Below, in pieces: positions 1 to 10,777 of a stretch of DNA of 64,000 nt. This DNA is from Alligator mississippiensis (lineage: Eukaryota; Chordata; Crocodylia; Alligatoridae), in contig NC_081824.1 of assembly GCF_030867095.1 (NCBI RefSeq), positions 241,181,219 to 241,245,218 of the forward strand, in the 5' to 3' direction. The position numbers and the translations under genes were made by a program. The notes below the pieces were generated by a model. That model saw only the letters and a list, made by a program, of their open reading frames with translations. It had not been told where the DNA came from and did not search any database. How positions within the stretch are numbered: the first letter of the stretch is position 1; each line of letters begins with the position of its first letter.

Positions 1-1300
1 ACTCAAGCCCTGCTCCCCCTCCCACCCTGGGTATAGTTGAATTCGCGCAAGTTAAATGTGCGTATGATGCGACTGACCTGTAAATACATATTTTGTGAAA
101 GTCTGACCTTGTGACTTGTTCATAATCATAGAGTAAGAGGCCCCCTGTACACATGATGAAATTGTCCCCTTTAGTAGTTTAATTGAAATTGCCCTTTTTA
201 ACAATTGTGTAACAGCATACACGTTCAGCAGCATGTTACAGTTAAATTTTGTAATAGTGTACATGTTCGACAGTGTATTTTAATTTAAATGACTTTTATG
301 TAGCCAGCTAAGACACATCCCATGTATTTGTTTGCTATGTAACATTACAGCATTATTCCTCATGTGTACAGGGGCCCTATCCAGAGAAGGTGGTGGGAAT
401 GGTGCACAGGGTGCTGGAAGCCCAGGCATGCTTGGGGCAACTTGGGCTTGGAGGGCTTCCAGTGCCCTGTGCAGCGTCCCCACTGCCTTCTCTGGCTGCC
501 AACACACCCAGTTGCCCTCCAACCTTCTGGGGGTAGCTAGTCCATTCCTGGGTGGTCCCAGGCAACAGAAAGTGGTGGGGATGGTGCATGGGGAGCTAGA
601 AGCCCACTAAACTGGAGCTTCCCTGAACATGCCCGGGCTTCCAGCACCCCGTGCACCATTTGATCAGTGGGTGCTGCCTGTGAGCTGGGGCTGCACCCAT
701 GCAGCTAGCACCCCACCTGGGGGGCACTGCTGCCACCATGGAAGCACTGCCCCCCCAGCCCAGCAGCTCAGGGGCTGCACAACCCAGCAGCAGCTTACAT
801 GGGCAGGCTCTGCTGGGGTGGGGAGAACAGCAAGGGGCCTGATCTTTTTATTTATTCATTTATTTTTTTCCCTAGAACCTGTCTGTCTTCTGCGGCTGGG
901 GAGCAAGCTGCTGGCAAGTTGCACAGCCCCTGAGTTGCAGGAGATCCCAGTCCATCCTTCCGCAGTGGTGGTACCCCCTGGGCAGTACCCACCCACTGGC
1001 ACCTTGCTGTTCCAGGGGGGCACTATCACTGCGGAGGGAAGCACTGGGGCCTGCTGATATCTTGCCGCCGCACGCCCCCCCCCCCCCCCCCCCCCCCCCC
1101 GGCCACAGGAGAGGTGGGTAGGTTGTAGAAACAAAAAAGGATCTGGCCCCTCACCACTTTTTTCCTTCAGCGGAGCCTACCTGCTTTATGGTGGGAGCCC
1201 CAGTGCTTCATGCTAGCTCTGACTTGCCTGCATGTCTGCTTGAAATGCCTCAGGATCTGCAATAATAACACTTATTCTGTCTTTCTGGAGCGCACAGGTT
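1..1300. repeat. GC-rich dispersed repeat with fold-back and C26 tract
   Basis: No gene is visible here. From about 370 to 1,050 the sequence is GC-rich and internally repetitive: phrases of the type 'gtggtggg(g)atggtgca' occur near 391 and 572. An imperfect inverted repeat pairs 956-981 with 1,012-1,038, leaving a 30-base loop. A run of 26 C occupies 1,075-1,100. This resembles the GC-rich interiors of the hAT-type elements elsewhere in the window, but no terminal repeats or target duplication were found, so the family is unassigned. Confidence 0.4.
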
Positions 1301-1789
1301 ATTTCAGTAAGCGTTGTGATTGGTTGCCAGGAACACCAATCAGAGTGCTCCAGACAGACAGAATAAGCCTATTGTAAATTGTTTGACCTGGGCTCCCAGG
1401 AGGTTGAAGCAGAAATATATATATGTGCTGTTTTTCCATGAAAACAGTGGCACTCCCCTTATCCTGTTGTATAAAAATAGCCCTGGATGCTCCATCACTG
1501 GTCTGAACATGGCTGTTCTTAGGAACAAACTTTTAAAAAATCATTTGAACAGGAAATTGCACAAGTAATCACCCATAGACTAAATTGTGTTAAATGTGAT
1601 TTAAATGTGGACTATGGATTCTTATCCCGTTACCTGGATTAGCTTTTGGGACTCCTTTGTTCCTGTAGGTTTACTGCTTGTTTGTCTATCTTTTTCTCCC
1701 TCCTGTCTTTGGTATTCAGATTTTTCTCTCCTCCTTGTATGCTGCTTTGTGCATGTCCTTTCACAGCATGTGTGTGTAATATATATGAT

Positions 1790-2095
1790 TGAATCTATGA
1801 TACTTGTGTGCTGTTATCCCTGCTTTATGGTTCAGAAATGTGGACTACATATGCTAGGCATATCAAGACACTGAACAGCTTCTATACGAGATATCTGTAT
1901 AAAATCCTGAAAATAAAGTGGGAATGCAAAATACCATACACAGAGGTAGTGGAGCATGCGGGACTGATGCACTTAGAAATCACTATCAATAAGAAAAGGT
2001 TGCAATAGATCGGCCAGATCTGGGGAGGAATGGGAAAAGACCATATCCCCAAGAATATTATGTATGGTGAGATTTGAAGAGAGCTCTAGAAAGCA
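1790..2095 (+). mobile_element. LINE fragment, RT C-terminal part
   Basis: The plus strand reads through a peptide containing LLYGSEMWTTYARHIKTLN and then YLYKILKIKWECKIP, ending at a stop near 2,006. This is the region after the palm of a non-LTR reverse transcriptase, in which 'LLYGSETWT.Y..H...L..F' and 'IKWQDKI...EV' are typical. The same LINE family, with the C-terminal zinc-finger-like segment, recurs at 51.8-53.9 kb and on the minus strand at 56.4-59.3 kb. The clade was not assigned. It is a dead, 5'-truncated copy, overtaken at about 2,107 by a hAT-like element. Confidence 0.7.
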
Positions 2096-2106
2096 GGCTT
2101 GCCTTC

Positions 2107-2709
2107 TATGGTGGTACCTTGATATCTGCAAAATTTATATCAATGCCCCCTGCTGTGAGGGAGGGAGTGGGGCTGGGGCATAGGACACAGCCGCGGCTTG
2201 TCTGGGGGTGGAGTGGGGGGGCGCTTCTGCCTCTGCACACCCAGGCTGGGCGGGGGGGGGTGCCCCCCAGATCTAGGCAGGGTGGGCTGCAGCTGCGGGC
2301 TGGGTCCAGGGCTGTGCTGGGGTCTTCCTAGCAGGCACTGGGCTGGGTGGCAGCGGTGCTAGGAGAGGGCCTATGGGGGGAGGGGGGGGGGCTGGCCTGC
2401 GGCCATCCCAAAATACTCTGTAGCCCCCCTCTTAGCGCTGCTCCTGCCCGATCCTGGCGCAGCCCCAGCCTGCAGCTGCAGCCAGCCTTGTCCCACCCTG
2501 TGCAGATCCAGGGGCACACGCCCCCCTCCCCCCCCGCCCCAAACGAAACACAGCTCCGTCCCACCCACGCCCCTTCCCTCCTCTTCCACCATAACAGACT
2601 TACCAGCTGGACGCAGCTGTATTGGAAATCTGATTGGTATCAGCTGATATGCCTCCTTAAAAATTGGCTATCGGTATCGGCCCCCAAAATCTCTAGCAGT
2701 GCACCCCAT
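2107..2709. mobile_element. Non-autonomous hAT-like element, family B (degenerate)
   Basis: The left end at 2,107 (tatggtggtacc) resembles the TAGGGGTGTACC terminus of family B. The right end, near 2,690-2,709, has 'ggtatcggcccccaaaat' and 'cagtgcacccc', matching the right ends of the copies at 54,210-55,228 and 59,407-60,283. The interior is GC-rich and contains the phrase 'agacttaccagctgga' also found in the 54 kb copy. No convincing 8-bp target duplication remains, so the boundaries are approximate. It codes for nothing recognisable. Confidence 0.55.
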
Positions 2710-2850
2710 AAGTTTGGATTCCAACTTGGACTACGTATGGATCTGTGAATCTTGTAACAAGTGTGTCGCTCTCAAATTGGGCTTGTCAGGCACAAATGGA
2801 TTAATTGGGCATCTGACTAGACCTCTTAACTCTTGCACCATGATCTAGAG

Positions 2851-3610
2851 CAGTGGTTCTTAACCTGTGGCCCAGTCAGTACACTGCTGTGGCCCATGTA
2901 ACATCCTGTTAAGAAAAAAAGTAAAGATTGCCTCCCGTAGTTTGTTAAAGTCAGGGAGAAAAATGTGGGAAATGGGAGTTTCCCCTTGCAGGCTGGCAGA
3001 GTTCCAGCCTGCAAGGGACTGCTTGGGACTGGGGGGAATGGGAGGAGGGCGATTGGAGACAGAGGGTTCCAAGTTCATGTGCACATGCACGCATGCATGT
3101 GGCAGCCAGGCAGCTTGGGGAGCAGCTCCCTCTAGGTAAGTTTATAATGAGGTGGGAGAGGAGATTACTGTCTTCCTCCCTTACCATGGAGGCTGCAGAG
3201 TAGGGCATTGCGGGGGCTTGGGTGGGAATGTGCAGCCACGGGTTGGGGGGGCAGCTCCCTGATGAGCATGCACTCCTGGGAGGGAGGCATGGCGGGGCAT
3301 ATGCCCCCTAGACTTGTGTACGGGGAAGGGGCAGATGCGGGCTGCTTGCTGGGGGCTTGGGGCTCCCCACCCTACTCGCCACCCTACTGCTATCCCCACC
3401 CTACTACCCTGTGGGGATAGCTGCGGTGAGGCAGGGAGGCCAGGTGCTGCTGCCAGGAGGCCCACACCAGCTGTGCTGCCATGGCGAGGCACCCCCTGCC
3501 CACCTTGCAGCAGTGGGGGACACAACTCTACACCACCACTGCTGCTGGGTGGGGAAGGGGCACCTTGCCATGGGTCTGGCCTGCTGGGCTGTGAAGGGCA
3601 AGATCTCTCA
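2851..3610. repeat. Dispersed repeat related to 42.2-43.1 kb
   Basis: The left end, cagtggttcttaacctg, follows directly on the 8-mer atctagag (2,843-2,850), which is used as a target duplication elsewhere in the window, so this is probably a hAT-type insertion. From about 2,965 onward it shares long stretches with 42,190-43,120, including an exact inverted repeat of cttgcaggctgg with ccagcctgcaag around a 7-base loop. No right terminus with a matching duplication was found. The open frames on both strands are GC-rich noise. Confidence 0.5.
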
Positions 3611-4332
3611 CGGTTTTCAGGAAAAGATGTCTATTAATAAATTACTTACCTTTGCATATTTGTTTTGATTCCTCTTGGGAATGGTCCAAACTCAGAGCTA
3701 TCTTGTTAGTCCTTCATGGTTGAGACGCTTCTGCTTTCAAGTAAACAGGTGGGAAAATCAAATGGGGGTTGGAGGGTGGGGGCGGGGAAGGAAAGGGAGA
3801 AGAGACTTGAGTCTGGAACAATGTTAATAAATGAAAAGTAAAAGTTAAGTGGGAGAAGGGTTTGCCAGCTGGGGCAGTTTAGCTACCAAGACTGCTATTT
3901 TCCTGTCGCATCATTTCTCTCATCCAAAGTCTCTCACAACCATGCACAAATAATATTGTGGATAATTGCCTTTTAGGGTGGGAAGGAATTTTTTTTTGGA
4001 TGACATCTTTATTGGCCAGCTATATAGTTGGGGGAGATTTTTTTTTAAAGGTTTTGGTCACAAGGTACACTTGCTCAGCCTTTAGGGTAGACATTTTGTG
4101 GGCTTATGATATTGATTGGGATCTTGCCATTAAAGTAGTTGCCAGTCAAAGACAGAATAGGAGCTGTGTACTTGCAAGTCACGTCAGTGATTCAGATAGC
4201 TATTGAACTTGTTATTTGACTTGTTTGACTCATCTCTAGGTAGAACTAAAACAACCACTTTAAGATTTTTTTCTATTCATAAAAATGCTTGCGTCTTTAT
4301 AGAGGCATTAAGCATGTTTTGGTTTGTTCCAG

Positions 4333-4469
4333 TAGCCGGATTGAGCTGGGAGACGTGACGCCACATAACATTAAGCAGCTGAAGAGGTTAAACCAGGTCA
4401 TTTTTCCTGTCAGCTACAATGACAAGTTCTACAAGGATGTGCTGGAGGTTGGCGAACTAGCCAAATTAG
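4333..4469 (+). CDS. NAA50: NAA50 coding exon 2
   Basis: The acceptor is a pyrimidine-rich tract ending in ttgttccag at 4,332, and the donor is gtacga at 4,470. The exon opens with the last base of the Gly3 codon and continues [20 protein letters not shown], then [11 protein letters not shown], ending inside the Ala49 codon. It supplies strand 1, helix 1 and the Phe27-Pro28-Val29-Tyr31 loop that forms the peptide pocket. The 137-nt length and reading phase agree with the known mammalian structure as I remember it. Confidence 0.97.
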
Positions 4470-7128
4470 GTACGATAGTTTTGTCAGTGGTTTTCATCTG
4501 GGTGGTAGAACAGTTTGTTTGCTCTTCTTGTTGATTTTAATACTAGATTCTTCTGCTTCGTTATGAAAAGTGAGGAAAATTCTACCTAGCTTAGCATGGC
4601 CTACAGAAGCCAGAGCCCCTATCTGGAATGCTGTAATTTAAACAAGGTCTCCCTTTACTTGGAACAGGTGTGTTTTTTCATTACCACAGGAAACTCATGG
4701 AGTTGTACACTGGGATCTTGCTACCTTACATTGTTTATTGTCTAGATTGCTAATAAACTTACGCCTCTGTGCAAGGACATGATTCAGGCCTCACTCAGAA
4801 GGCGTCAGCTGATTTGCCATGATTACTCAGTTACTTTCAGAGGGGTGCAGTTGGATGGGTGGAATTAATTGAATATGTGACTTCAGCCTTTTCATTGCTT
4901 CATTTTATTTTAAGTAAGAATATACCCACTCATATACAGGTGAGCTTCTGAAAAGGAGGGGAAAGTGCCAGTGGGAAAAGAAAAGGGAAGAAAGACTGAA
5001 ATGAGAGAGAACACCGGTATGGATTGATATTTCTAATTGACCAAGACTTGCTGTCTCCCTCCCTGGCAGCATACTTCAATGATATTGCAGTGGGTGCAGT
5101 GTGCTGTAGAGTGGATCACTCTCAAAACCAGAAGAGACTGTACATCATGACACTTGGATGCCTGGCACCCTACCGAAGGCTAGGGATAGGTAAGAACATC
5201 TTCATTTTCCTGAGTCATCAAAGAAACTTGAGTCCTGCATAGTCTTCTTGAATACCCTCCAAAAGCTTTCTGCTCCTTTTACTCAGCAAGGTATAATGTT
5301 TTGTCTGTAACTTGGGTCTTTGGGAGGGAGCAGTGGAAAAAGCCTTGGTTCTCAGTGAAGTTTGATTTCCCAGTCTTGTGATAGTGAGACTGCATTTCTT
5401 CAGAACTTTATAAATTCAGGCTTTTAAAGTCATTCAAACAAACACCAAGTTTCAGACCCTCCCTATGACGTTGCTATTTTCATTTTTCCAAAGGCAAAGG
5501 GAGGTGATTCTCCTTAAGACAGGAGGGTCAGGTTCACCTCAGACTGGATCTGGACTTTGGGGCCTCTTCCTGCACCATGTTTGCAGAGCCAGCAGCAACT
5601 GTGGTGGGGACATGTTGGGAGGGAAGCATTGGGAAGTGTTCAGATGGTAGCACAGGTCCAGGGCTAGGCAGCAGCACGGGTCTAGAGGCCCCAAATTTTG
5701 CATTAGACCATGCCACTTTTGGTGGCAACCTTGGTAGCCCACTAGAGTACTAGTGGGCTGGGTAAAGGTGTTTTGTGGGCCACATACTGGCCACATGTGC
5801 CTTACGGTCATAGTGGCATTCAGTGGTACATGTAGAACTAGAACACGTGTGTCCTTGTTCTTTCTTCCCATCACCATTGATTTTTGGTTTGCCATCATCG
5901 GTAAATTAACTGCCACTGCTTGTGGAGGGAGTTTGTTTTCTATCTGCATTGGGGGTTGACCAACCTGTGGCATACATGCCACAAGTGGCATGGGTAGCCT
6001 ATGTGTGGCACTCAGATTAGGGAGAGTGCATGTAGCGCAGTGACAGACAGGGCAAGGAGCAGAAAGCAGAGCAGCAGATTGGACAGAGACCAAAAGGGAA
6101 GAAGCAGGAAACAGTTGAAGATTGGGCATTGAGCCCAGGGCAGGGAGAAGAAACCAGAGCAGCACACTGGGCAGAGAAAGGGACTGGAGTGACACTTAAG
6201 GAGGGTGCTTGGGTAATTTGTGGCACACCTACCAAAAAAAAGGTTGGATCCCACTCATTTAAACCACATAGCATCAGTCTCTCAGATGCATAGGTCCCAT
6301 ACAATATAGTTCTGATTTAATTAAACATGTTATTTGGACAAGGTGAAACCAAAAATGTTTTGTGTGTTTAAATGATTTACGGGCTTCCTAGGTAGTATTA
6401 ATGATAATGACAGTGCATGTTATCGCATTCTAACTCTGTTCTTTCTTCGTTCTAAGAAAAAGGTTTGCTTTTAAAACAGGTTCCCTAATCAAGTGATTCT
6501 TCCATCTCATGATTCAGTTTTCTGAGTTATATTGCATTAAAATATTATTTTAAAGAACAATGAAGATTGCAAGCATCTCTAAAGAAGGGGGAATGGTCTC
6601 ACAAATACCCTTCTAAGTCTGTCTTTTTTTCTCCTAGACTAGGGGTGAGCAAAATATGGCCTGTGGGCCAGGTCCGGCCCCTGGTGCCCCTAAAAACATT
6701 TAGAAAATTAAAATGTATCTGACCTTGGTTCCTGTCAAAGATGACAGGAACCAAGGGCAGTAGGACCCAGGAGAAGCCATGGAGGGCTCCTTCAATAGCA
6801 GGGCCTGCCCCTTAGCTGGAAGTCTCAGCAGGGGCTTCTGGCCTGGGAAAGTGTCACTGCACCGTGCCAGAACCTCAGGTAAGGGCAGAGGGGGGAAGAA
6901 AAATGGGGGGAAAAGTGGGCCCTTCCTTGCCCCATGCCCAGTGCTCCCTGCTGCAGCCGCTCACAGCCCGCTGCAAGTGGCTGCAGCACGGAGCGGGTGC
7001 AGAGCTGTTTCCCCGCGCTCAGCATCAGCTTGTAACCTGCCCCCTTGCCAGCCTGGGTGCCGCACCGGCTCCAGGCTTGCCCATCAGGGCTGCACATGGC
7101 GGCAGCAGGTGCGGCCGCTGCTCCCCCC

Positions 7129-7160
<32 letters not shown>

Positions 7161-10100
7161 CTGTGCCAGGCAATGTTTGCTGCTGCCCGCCCAAAGCTCA
7201 TGCTGCAGTGAGGCTGCCACTGCTGACTCTGGGCTGCCCAGCGCACAAGCTCTGGGTGGGCAGCAGCAGCAAATGCTGCCCAGTACGGCAAAAGGGGGGG
7301 CTGCAGCTGCTGCCGACAAGCAATCCCGGAGCCAGTGTGGGGCCCCGGCTGGCAAGGGGGCGGATTACAAGCTAGTGCTGGGGTGGGGAGGAGAAGGGCC
7401 CCTCGCCTACTGCTCGCAGCCTGCATGGGGCTGCCTGTGCCTGCTCAGGACCCATGCAGGCTGTGAGGAGCTGCAGCAGGGAGCGCTGGCCACGGGGCCA
7501 GCAAGGGGCTGTTTTTCCCCATGCCCCACACCAGCTCATTACCTGCCGGTGAGCAGGCGGTCAGGGCTGCACACTGCCCCCCTCCTGTACCACAGGGCTG
7601 GGGGGGCCCTGGGAGTTAGTGGGTGTGGGAGCAGGGCCCGCATACGTGTCCCAGTGCCAGCGGCAGGGGTAGTGTCCCAGCTGGCAGGGACTCTGTGGAG
7701 CTGGGCCAGCTCCCCCCTCTCCCTGCTGGTGCAACCCAGCCCGGCTCCACAGAGCCCTGCCAGCCTGTGCCCTGCTTTGTGCCCCACCAGTGCTGGCCCT
7801 GGGACATTGGTCCCAAGATGGTGACCAAGGGACAGGGCATCTGTCAAGGGGTGGGGCTACCCATGTGGCCTTCAACAGCTTGCCACAACTTGGTAAGCGG
7901 CCCTCCGCCTGAAATTAATTGTCCACCCCTGTCTTAGACTCTCTGCCTCTGTTTACCTAGGGGTTGTTTCCTTCATGAGCTGTTGAGGGTCTGTTCATAA
8001 ATATGTAAAGTGGCTTGGAATCTTTTGGTAAAAAGGGTTGCAAAAAAGCAAGCTTTGGTGCAGTAGCCTTTCTGCTTCTTTTTCCTGGCCTTTTGATGTG
8101 AAGACATAGCTGTTGCCAATAACCACACTTAGCATGTGATGTTGCCACTTGTTTTGTTACTTCAGAGTACAGTAGCAATTCCTTCAGCATGTGCTCTATG
8201 AGCTCACTGAAAGCTACATATCTTCACATAAGGCACTCAGCAGTTAATAAGTCCAGTGCAAACATAACTAACATAATTGCACCTTTCTGGTTTGATTAAG
8301 TATCTCTTTACTTCCTGGCAGGAACTAAAATGTTGAATCACGTCTTAAACATCTGTGAAAAAGATGGCACTTTTGACAACATCTATCTGTGAGTAAATGA
8401 TAGTAAATGTTAGTTCTTGTGGGCATGGGGAAAACTCTATGGGCTTAAAGAAAAGTGAAGTGGGTGCAACAGCATTTCACCTTAGATTACACTGGCATTG
8501 TGGGTCAACCGAAAGCCCCCCATCATACAAGTGGTGCCAAGCCAGCTGGCCAGCACTTGGTTTCTAGGTTTGTTTCCTGATACTTTTGAGAATTGGACAG
8601 CTTCCCCAAAACCAATGCTAAATTTCAGACCTGTGGCTGTATGCCAGAGCTGGCCAAAATTTGTAATCCTTCCAATTGCAAACCAAAATTTTACAGAGGT
8701 GAGAGCTGAAGGACACCACACTTCTGAGATGTGCAGGCCTCATACTCGGTGATTGTTATACAGCACTCTAGCTTGAATGATAACTTGTCATTAAATGACT
8801 TCTTTTGGGAACCACAATTTGACCACCCCTGCTATATGTTAACGGTCAAACAGCAAGATAACTTCTTGTTGGTTTTTACTTTTTGATGATTAAATGCTTC
8901 TCAGTAACAAGAACTTGAGAGATGTTTACTGCTCAGCAGTCTCTCACCTTTTTAGAATAGTAGTTGCAGTATTTCTTATGTTAACGCACTGCCACCAGAA
9001 GTAATGGTGTTTAATGGCACCCAGTCTGTTTTTGTATGCTAAAGAACTAGATCACTAGAGAATGTGCCTTCAATCCTCTGCCTCAAAGGGGATGACTAGA
9101 ATTTTAAACCTCGACCAGGACTACTGATGACCCTTGTATAGGAAGTGTTTGATGAACTAACTTCTCTAGATAGAGTGGGCAGGCCCTCACTGGCAAGGAG
9201 ATGGAGCAGAGTCCCTATGCTGGGGTGATTCACAGAACCTTACTGGCCTGACCCTACTTTATGACTGATAAAATAACTTGGGTGCTTGATTATACTGCTC
9301 TTTAAAATGTGTTCTTGTTCTCCCCTAGCTGAACTGCTAGGTCCCTTTTTGAACACTTGTTAATTGATGGAGGTTTTCCTTTAATCTCTTCAGATAAAGA
9401 AGCTACAGAAGTGAGCATGCTGGAAAATTTCTTAATTTATCATGTATGTTTACTGTTGTTACAGGAGTCTTCATTGCATAATCATCTCCAAAATGCAGTT
9501 CTGTAGTGAGAGACCAGTAGTTCTCAGGCATACCAGCTACTTCTTAAAAGTGATCATTTGGGGTTGATTTTGCTCATAGGTTTGCTGGTACAGACACTTA
9601 AATCTAAAGAGACTGGCTCCATTTTGTCTAAAAATCTGTTTTCTAGTGATGACTTAATTAGTCAGTAGTATGAAATACTCTCCCAGATATTGGGCATCAC
9701 TGGATCACATCTGGACTCTGTGTTCCACTAATTCAACAGCTATTTTGGTTCCACATCCTTTACTTTAACACTTGACATGTATGTCAAAGTGACATTCATG
9801 TTCACACCATGTCTGTTGGGCTCTGGGAATATACAGTTAACAGATGCTGCTGTCCCTGTAGGAGTTCAAACAGGTCTTTTTATGTAAAACCTGTTAGAGC
9901 AATTAAGTGCCTGAGCCATTTAGGATATAAAGCTTAAAGACTATTTGGGGGAGCTCCAGTCTCTTAGTATATTATCAAGTTTTGTCAAACTCTGGAGAAG
10001 CAAGAGCCTCATACATTTTATCTGTGCTGCCCAAACTCTTCTGGTGGGTGGGATGTTCTCACACCACCTTCACACCTGTTGTGGGAGATAAGTTGTGTTA

Positions 10101-10777
10101 GGACCGTCATCAAATGAGTCCAGAGCATGTATACTCCTGTAGTGCTTGGAGTCCCTAATGAGCATAACTGTAAGAAGTTAAAACATTTCAACAGTCTACA
10201 ATGAAGCAAGTTAGTATTGTTGTTTTACAACATACCTGTAGTTTTCACTTCAAAAAAGTAATTTTTTAACTTTAGCACTTCATTTTCTTGGAAGACTTTA
10301 TTCTGTTTAGCTACTCAGCTCCTTTGTGGAAAATGTCATCTGTATTTCACAAATGGGGAAATTTAGGCCAGTTTTCAGTGATTCCTGCAAAATCATAGGA
10401 AATCTGTGTTGGTACAGGGTTAGACTTAGAAGTTCGTAGTTTTCAATCCTGGACTTAACCTGGTTTATATTTCTGTTTAGACTGAGTGTTCTCCTTCTCA
10501 CCTCCTTCATAACTGATATTCATTGGCTCAAAGTCCTGAATAATCAAAAATAATATATTTTGGACAATTCTGACCTCTCTTTTTCTTCTGTCCCAGGCAT
10601 GTTCAGATCAGCAATGAATCAGCAATCGACTTCTACAGAAAGTTTGGTTTTGAGATTATTGAGACGAAGAAAAATTACTACAAAAGGATAGAGCCAGCAG
10701 ATGCTCACGTGCTGCAGAAAAACCTCAAAGTCCCTTGTCTTGGCCAAAATGCAGATGTGCAGAAGACCGACAACTGA
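4333..10777 (+). CDS. NAA50: N-alpha-acetyltransferase 50 (NatE catalytic subunit), coding exons 2-5
   Basis: Four exons, 4333-4469, 5070-5189, 8322-8388 and 10597-10777, join in frame with consensus GT/AG borders and give residues 3 to 170 of NAA50. The match to the mammalian protein as I know it is almost perfect. NAA50 is a GNAT-fold enzyme that acetylates N-terminal methionine followed by hydrophobic residues, and some lysine side chains. It works with NAA15/NAA10 on the ribosome and is needed for sister-chromatid cohesion. Visible signatures are the FPVSY substrate loop, catalytic Tyr73, the acetyl-CoA motif RRLGIG, and catalytic His112 at the start of the last exon. The start codon and first residues (MKG in mammals) must lie upstream of the window, because exon 2 begins inside the glycine-3 codon. 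One difference from the mammalian form is an extra residue near the C-terminus (VPCLGQ against VPSGQ). Intron 3 carries a hAT insertion. Confidence 0.97.
5070..5189 (+). CDS. NAA50: NAA50 coding exon 3
   Basis: The acceptor ctccctggcag ends at 5,069 and the donor gtaaga starts at 5,190. The exon encodes residues 49 to 89, including [30 protein letters not shown] and RRLGIG. It contains catalytic Tyr73 and the R/Q-x-x-G-x-G pyrophosphate-binding loop for acetyl-CoA, whose last glycine codon is split by the following intron. Confidence 0.97.
5947..6252. mobile_element. Degenerate MITE-like repeat
   Basis: The left end, 'ttgggggttgaccaacctgtgg', and the right end, 'ggcacacctaccaaaaaaaaggttgga', are imperfect inverted repeats of one another. 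The interior repeats 'agagcagc' and 'gggcagagaaa' phrases. The layout resembles the repeat at 46,397-46,568, which also begins with 'gggg.ccaacctgttggc'. No 8-bp duplication could be confirmed, so family membership is uncertain. Confidence 0.45.
6640..7931. mobile_element. Non-autonomous hAT element, family A, in NAA50 intron 3
   Basis: The ends are TAGGGGTGAGCAAAAT and AATTGTCCACCCCTG, an inverted terminal repeat. The flanking 8-mers tcctagac (6,632-6,639) and tcttagac (7,932-7,939) match at 7 of 8 positions and are the target duplication, which places the element in the hAT superfamily. The interior is very GC-rich, has a C tract of nearly 40 bases at about 7,121-7,159, and shares blocks with the 24.9-27.2 kb copy. 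The long open frames here (for example 7,045-7,824) come from base composition only. No transposase is encoded. Confidence 0.85.
8322..8388 (+). CDS. NAA50: NAA50 coding exon 4
   Basis: This is a 67-nt exon between acceptor cttcctggcag (8,321) and donor gtgagt (8,389). It encodes G(89)[19 protein letters not shown] then IYL, helix 3 of the GNAT fold that follows the acetyl-CoA loop. The exon is short and the phase at both ends agrees with its neighbours. Confidence 0.96.
10597..10777 (+). CDS. NAA50: NAA50 terminal coding exon 5
   Basis: The acceptor is cttctgtcccag, ending at 10,596. The exon begins with the last base of the Leu111 codon and catalytic His112, then [20 protein letters not shown] and the basic tail [19 protein letters not shown], ending ADVQKTDN and TGA at 10,775-10,777. 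The tail reads PCLGQN where the mammalian protein, from memory, has PSGQN: one residue longer and lacking the serine. Confidence 0.97.

Larger units (their letters stand above)
4470..10596 (+). other. NAA50: NAA50 introns 2 to 4
   Basis: Intron 2 (4,470-5,069) is unremarkable. Intron 3 (5,190-8,321) carries a degenerate MITE-like repeat (about 5,947-6,250) and a family A hAT element (6,640-7,931). Intron 4 (8,389-10,596) shows no repeat or RNA gene that I recognise; a phrase ending 'ggaaccacaatttgaccacccctg' near 8,808-8,830 may be the end of another eroded hAT-like element. Confidence 0.8.

Noticed and set aside
7045..7824. 259-codon plus-strand frame with polyproline
   Set aside because: It lies wholly in a GC-rich hAT element and runs through a C tract of nearly 40 bases; other frames on both strands are also open.
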